Origin: Sphaerochaetaceae bacterium
GTDB lineage: Bacteria; Spirochaetota; Spirochaetia; Sphaerochaetales; Sphaerochaetaceae
Length of the DNA: 5,241 bases
Direction of reading: 5' to 3'
NCBI GenBank assembly: GCA_016302165.1
Contig: JAEDOD010000110.1
Location: forward strand, 1 to 5,241
Shown here: positions 5,213 to 5,241 of the stretch, piece by piece
How positions within the stretch are numbered: position 1 is the first letter of the stretch
How the letters are laid out: every line of letters begins with the position of its first letter
Program-made: the position numbers and the translations under genes
Notes under the pieces: model-generated
Databases searched by the model: none
The model's input: the letters and a program-made list of their open reading frames with translations, nothing else
What the model was told of the DNA's origin: nothing

Positions 5213-5241
5213 ATTATTGGACATCATGACTGGAATTGCAA
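5213..5241 (-). promoter_or_regulatory. Putative promoter of the PAP2 phosphatase gene
   Basis: On the minus strand TTGCAA (5236-5241, at the window edge) is separated by 17 bases from AATAAT (5213-5218), matching four and five of six consensus bases. Transcription would begin near 5206, just before the GGGAG ribosome binding site. The sequence further upstream is outside the window, so a gene upstream in the same operon cannot be excluded. Confidence 0.45.

Overview
The window holds six protein-coding genes and one tRNA gene, tightly packed. It looks like an ordinary bacterial chromosome segment. The mix is an UgpC/MalK-type sugar ABC ATPase, a CNNM/CorC-HlyC protein, a type I mannose-6-phosphate isomerase, a DEDDh exonuclease and a long membrane PAP2 phosphatase, with moderate GC by eye and sigma70-like promoters. 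That mix would fit a host-associated spirochaete (Treponema/Sphaerochaeta-like) and less well a Firmicute. This placement is an impression from protein style, not a computed result. No mobile element, CRISPR array, phage gene or defence system is visible.

Left part (1-879): the first 47 codons of an ABC transporter ATPase run leftward out of the window. A TetR-family regulator is divergently transcribed from it. The 152-base gap holds a promoter for each gene and a good inverted repeat (259-284) just downstream of the tetR -10 box and immediately before its ribosome binding site, which is the expected layout for autorepression. The likely tetR start is therefore 295, not 259.

Middle (845-2526): a CNNM-CBS-CorC/HlyC membrane protein on the minus strand meets tetR tail to tail with a 35-base overlap. 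Upstream of it lie a roughly 140-nt leader that could hide its ribosome binding site, a near-consensus promoter, and a tRNA-Gly(CCC) gene with its own near-consensus promoter.

Right part (2527-5241): manA (type I phosphomannose isomerase) and a DnaQ-like 3'-5' exonuclease form a translationally coupled pair with an ATGA overlap. They converge with a nine-base overlap on a PAP2-family membrane phosphatase read from the right edge. The phosphatase gene contains a perfect 24-bp palindrome.

The genes do not form one pathway: sugar uptake and mannose metabolism, envelope or ion homeostasis, lipid phosphate turnover and DNA processing are side by side. I see no clear undescribed multi-gene system. 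The points most worth a second look are regulatory: the tetR operator candidate, the 24-bp palindrome, the CNNM leader and the tRNA sequence oddities.
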